Positions 62,683 to 64,000 of a stretch of 64,000 nt of DNA are shown in pieces. The notes below the pieces were generated by a model that was given only the letters and a program-made list of their open reading frames with translations, made no database searches and was not told where the DNA came from. The stretch is from NCBI RefSeq assembly GCF_004355005.1, contig NZ_SMSJ01000003.1, positions 124,001 to 188,000 of the forward strand, given 5' to 3'. Numbering within the stretch: position 1 is the stretch's first letter; each line of letters starts with the position of its first letter. The position numbers and the translations under genes are program-made. Source of the DNA: Dankookia rubra. GTDB taxonomy: Bacteria > Pseudomonadota > Alphaproteobacteria > Acetobacterales > Acetobacteraceae.

Positions 62683-63666
62683 CTATCCTGCCGATGCGCC
62701 ACTGAGCTTCACCAGTTGGCGCATCAGCGGTTCCTGCGCCCGGGTATAGGCGGCATAGTCCTCCGGTCCCGCCAGCCAGGGCGTCGCGCCGTTCTCGGTG
62801 AAGACCCGCACCACCTCCGGGCTCTGCAGCGCGCGGTGCGAGAGCTCGGCGATGCGTAGCACCATGGCCTGCGGCAGGCCGGCCGGCGCGACCATGCCGT
62901 TCCAGCTGGTCAGGTCGAAGCCGGGCAGGAATTCCGCCATGGCCGGCACGTCCGGCAGCACCGGGCTGCGCTCGGGGCTGGTCACCGCCAGGGCCCGCAC
63001 CTTGCCGTCGCGGATGCTGCCGTAGGGGCCGGCCAGGTTGTCGAAGATCGCCTGGACCTGCCCGGCCATCAGGTCGACCAGCGCGGGCGCGCCGCCGCGG
63101 TACTGCACGAAGGGCATCTCGGTGCCCGTGCGCTGCTTGAACAGCTCGCCCGAGAGGTGCGGCGTCGTGCCCGCGCCGCCGGTCGCGTAGTTGTAGCGGC
63201 CGGGATTGGCCCGCAGCAGCGCGATGAACTCCGGCAGCGTCCGCGCCGGGACCGCGGTATTCACGATCAGCACGTTGGGCTGGCGATAGAGGCCGGTCAG
63301 GTGCGTGTAGTCGCGCGCGGGGTCGTAGGGCAGGCTGGGGAAGAGCGAGGGCGCGATCGCCAGGTTGGCGGCGCCGCCGAGGCCCATGGTGTAGCCATCG
63401 GGCCGCGCCTTGGCGATCGCGTCGCTGCCCACGGTGCCGCCGGCGCCGGTGCGGTTCTCCACCACGAATTGCTGGCCGGTGATCTGCGTCATCGCTTGGC
63501 AGAAGGCGCGCGACAGGATGTCGTTGGCGCCGCCAGGGGCGTAGAGGTTGATGTAGCGCACCGTCTGGCGCGGCCAGTCGCCGGCCGTGGAATTGCTTTG
63601 GGCGAGCGCCAGGCCCGGCACGGCAAGTCCGGCGGCGAGCAGCAGGCGGCGGGTCGGCTGGGGCAT
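62683..63666 (-). CDS. Bug-family tripartite tricarboxylate transporter receptor
   Basis: Periplasmic binding protein of the TctC/Bug family, 327 residues. The signal peptide is about 1-23, ending ALAQ. The mature part shows NLYAPGGANDILSRAF at about 40-55, VVENRTGAGGTVGSDAIAKARPDGYT, and the C-terminal WNGMVAPAGLP, all family marks. Bug proteins bind carboxylates, aromatic acids or amides; the ligand is unknown. No TctA/TctB membrane genes are adjacent, as is usual for the many orphan Bug proteins in such genomes. I chose the ATG at 63666. It is convergent with valS, with 6 bp between stops. Confidence 0.92.
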   Translation of the reverse strand: MPQPTRRLLLAAGLAVPGLALAQSNSTAGDWPRQTVRYINLYAPGGANDILSRAFCQAMTQITGQQFVVENRTGAGGTVGSDAIAKARPDGYTMGLGGAANLAIAPSLFPSLPYDPARDYTHLTGLYRQPNVLIVNTAVPARTLPEFIALLRANPGRYNYATGGAGTTPHLSGELFKQRTGTEMPFVQYRGGAPALVDLMAGQVQAIFDNLAGPYGSIRDGKVRALAVTSPERSPVLPDVPAMAEFLPGFDLTSWNGMVAPAGLPQAMVLRIAELSHRALQSPEVVRVFTENGATPWLAGPEDYAAYTRAQEPLMRQLVKLSGASAG

Positions 63667-63755
63667 CCTGGGTCTCCCTCGGCGCGGCTCTGCGGCCGTC
63701 TCCGCGCCCAGTCTGCGGTGCCCGTGGCCCGCGATGCCAGCGGAAAGGGCCAGCC

Positions 63756-64000
63756 TCAGCGCCGGCCACGCGGGGCGGCCGGCGGCTCGTATTGGAAGGT
63801 GCCGCAGCTGCCGGGATCCTCGGCCCCCTTGGGTAGCGCGGTGCCGCTGAAGGCGGCCAGCGAGCGGCCCTGGCCGGGCGCGGTATTGCCGATCGGCGGT
63901 GGCTGCCAGACCGCGATGGTGCGGACCGGCCGGCCGTTGCTGCACAGCCGGCCGCCGCGCAGCAGCACGGGGTTGCCCGGCTCGGTCACCCTGTAGAGCG
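63756..64000 (-). CDS. Hypothetical protein, C-terminal part (cut by window edge)
   Basis: The frame is open from the right edge to the stop at 63756, giving at least 81 codons. The sequence LYRVTEPGNPVLLRGGRLCSNGRPVRTIAVWQ reads as the C-terminal part of a larger domain, followed by a Pro/Gly-rich end. A GTG at 63989 is a possible start only if the gene is very short. I do not recognise the family. It lies 89 bp upstream of the Bug receptor on the same strand. Confidence 0.55.
   Translation of the reverse strand, partial: LYRVTEPGNPVLLRGGRLCSNGRPVRTIAVWQPPPIGNTAPGQGRSLAAFSGTALPKGAEDPGSCGTFQYEPPAAPRGRR

Overview
The window is high-GC DNA (about 70% by eye), densely packed and free of phage, CRISPR or insertion-sequence genes. 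Gene content and synteny point to an alphaproteobacterium of the Acetobacteraceae, Roseomonas-like: pcm-tolC-popZ-valS in order, an orphan CheZ, a C-P lyase operon, many oligopeptide ABC genes, a Bug-type receptor, and KDPG aldolase with KDG kinase. This placement comes from gene content and style, not from a marker-gene tree.

Layout. 0-7 kb: a nucleoside deaminase (5' end outside the window), a HerA-like ATPase, a CheZ-family phosphatase, an XRE regulator, the glyoxylate-branch pair hyi-glxR, and an AI-2E family permease. 7-12.7 kb: a complete dipeptide/oligopeptide ABC operon (receptor, two permeases, two ATPases). 12.6-22.8 kb: creA, a canonical gamma-glutamyltransferase, a YifB/ComM ATPase, then a divergent block of amide and peptide hydrolases (M19 dipeptidase, HDAC-like deacetylase, two M20 enzymes, M81/MlrC). 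23-28 kb: a lipoprotein, kdgK-eda, small proteins, a CNNM/CBS membrane protein, and csaA-gpt. 28-32 kb: a tight operon of GGT-fold hydrolase, macrodomain protein and amidase. 32.3-35.1 kb: a stand-alone RAM protein and an HWE histidine kinase in a visibly lower-GC patch. 35.1-40.6 kb: two oligopeptide ABC ATPases without permeases or receptor, an acyl-CoA synthetase-like ligase and a ThDP enzyme. 40.9-44.1 kb: a TPR protein and a third GGT-fold hydrolase. 44.2-52.6 kb: phosphonate C-P lyase genes phnGHIJKLM plus a DUF1045 gene on the minus strand, with phnF and a second phnM divergently on the plus strand. 52.7-64 kb: a molybdopterin oxidoreductase, a large membrane protein, tRNA-Asn and tRNA-Cys, pcm, tolC, popZ, valS, a Bug receptor and a cut-off gene at the right edge.

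How it fits together. Most of the window serves uptake and dismantling of organic nitrogen and phosphorus compounds. The dpp-type transporter would import peptides for the peptidases and GGTs, and the C-P lyase operon releases phosphate from alkylphosphonates under PhnF control. kdgK-eda feeds sugar acids to pyruvate, and hyi-glxR moves hydroxypyruvate and tartronate semialdehyde to glycerate.

The most unusual signals are not genes. A roughly 125-bp module occurs twice in full and once as a half copy. Each copy begins close to the stop codon of a gene in a convergent pair (overlapping it in one case), and the full copies end in a strong hairpin. A 26-bp tandem duplication has split what was probably an overlapping phnG/phnH stop-start. 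A 39-bp-period repeat follows the ThDP gene. Two of the three GGT-fold enzymes lack the arginine that binds glutamate in true GGTs.
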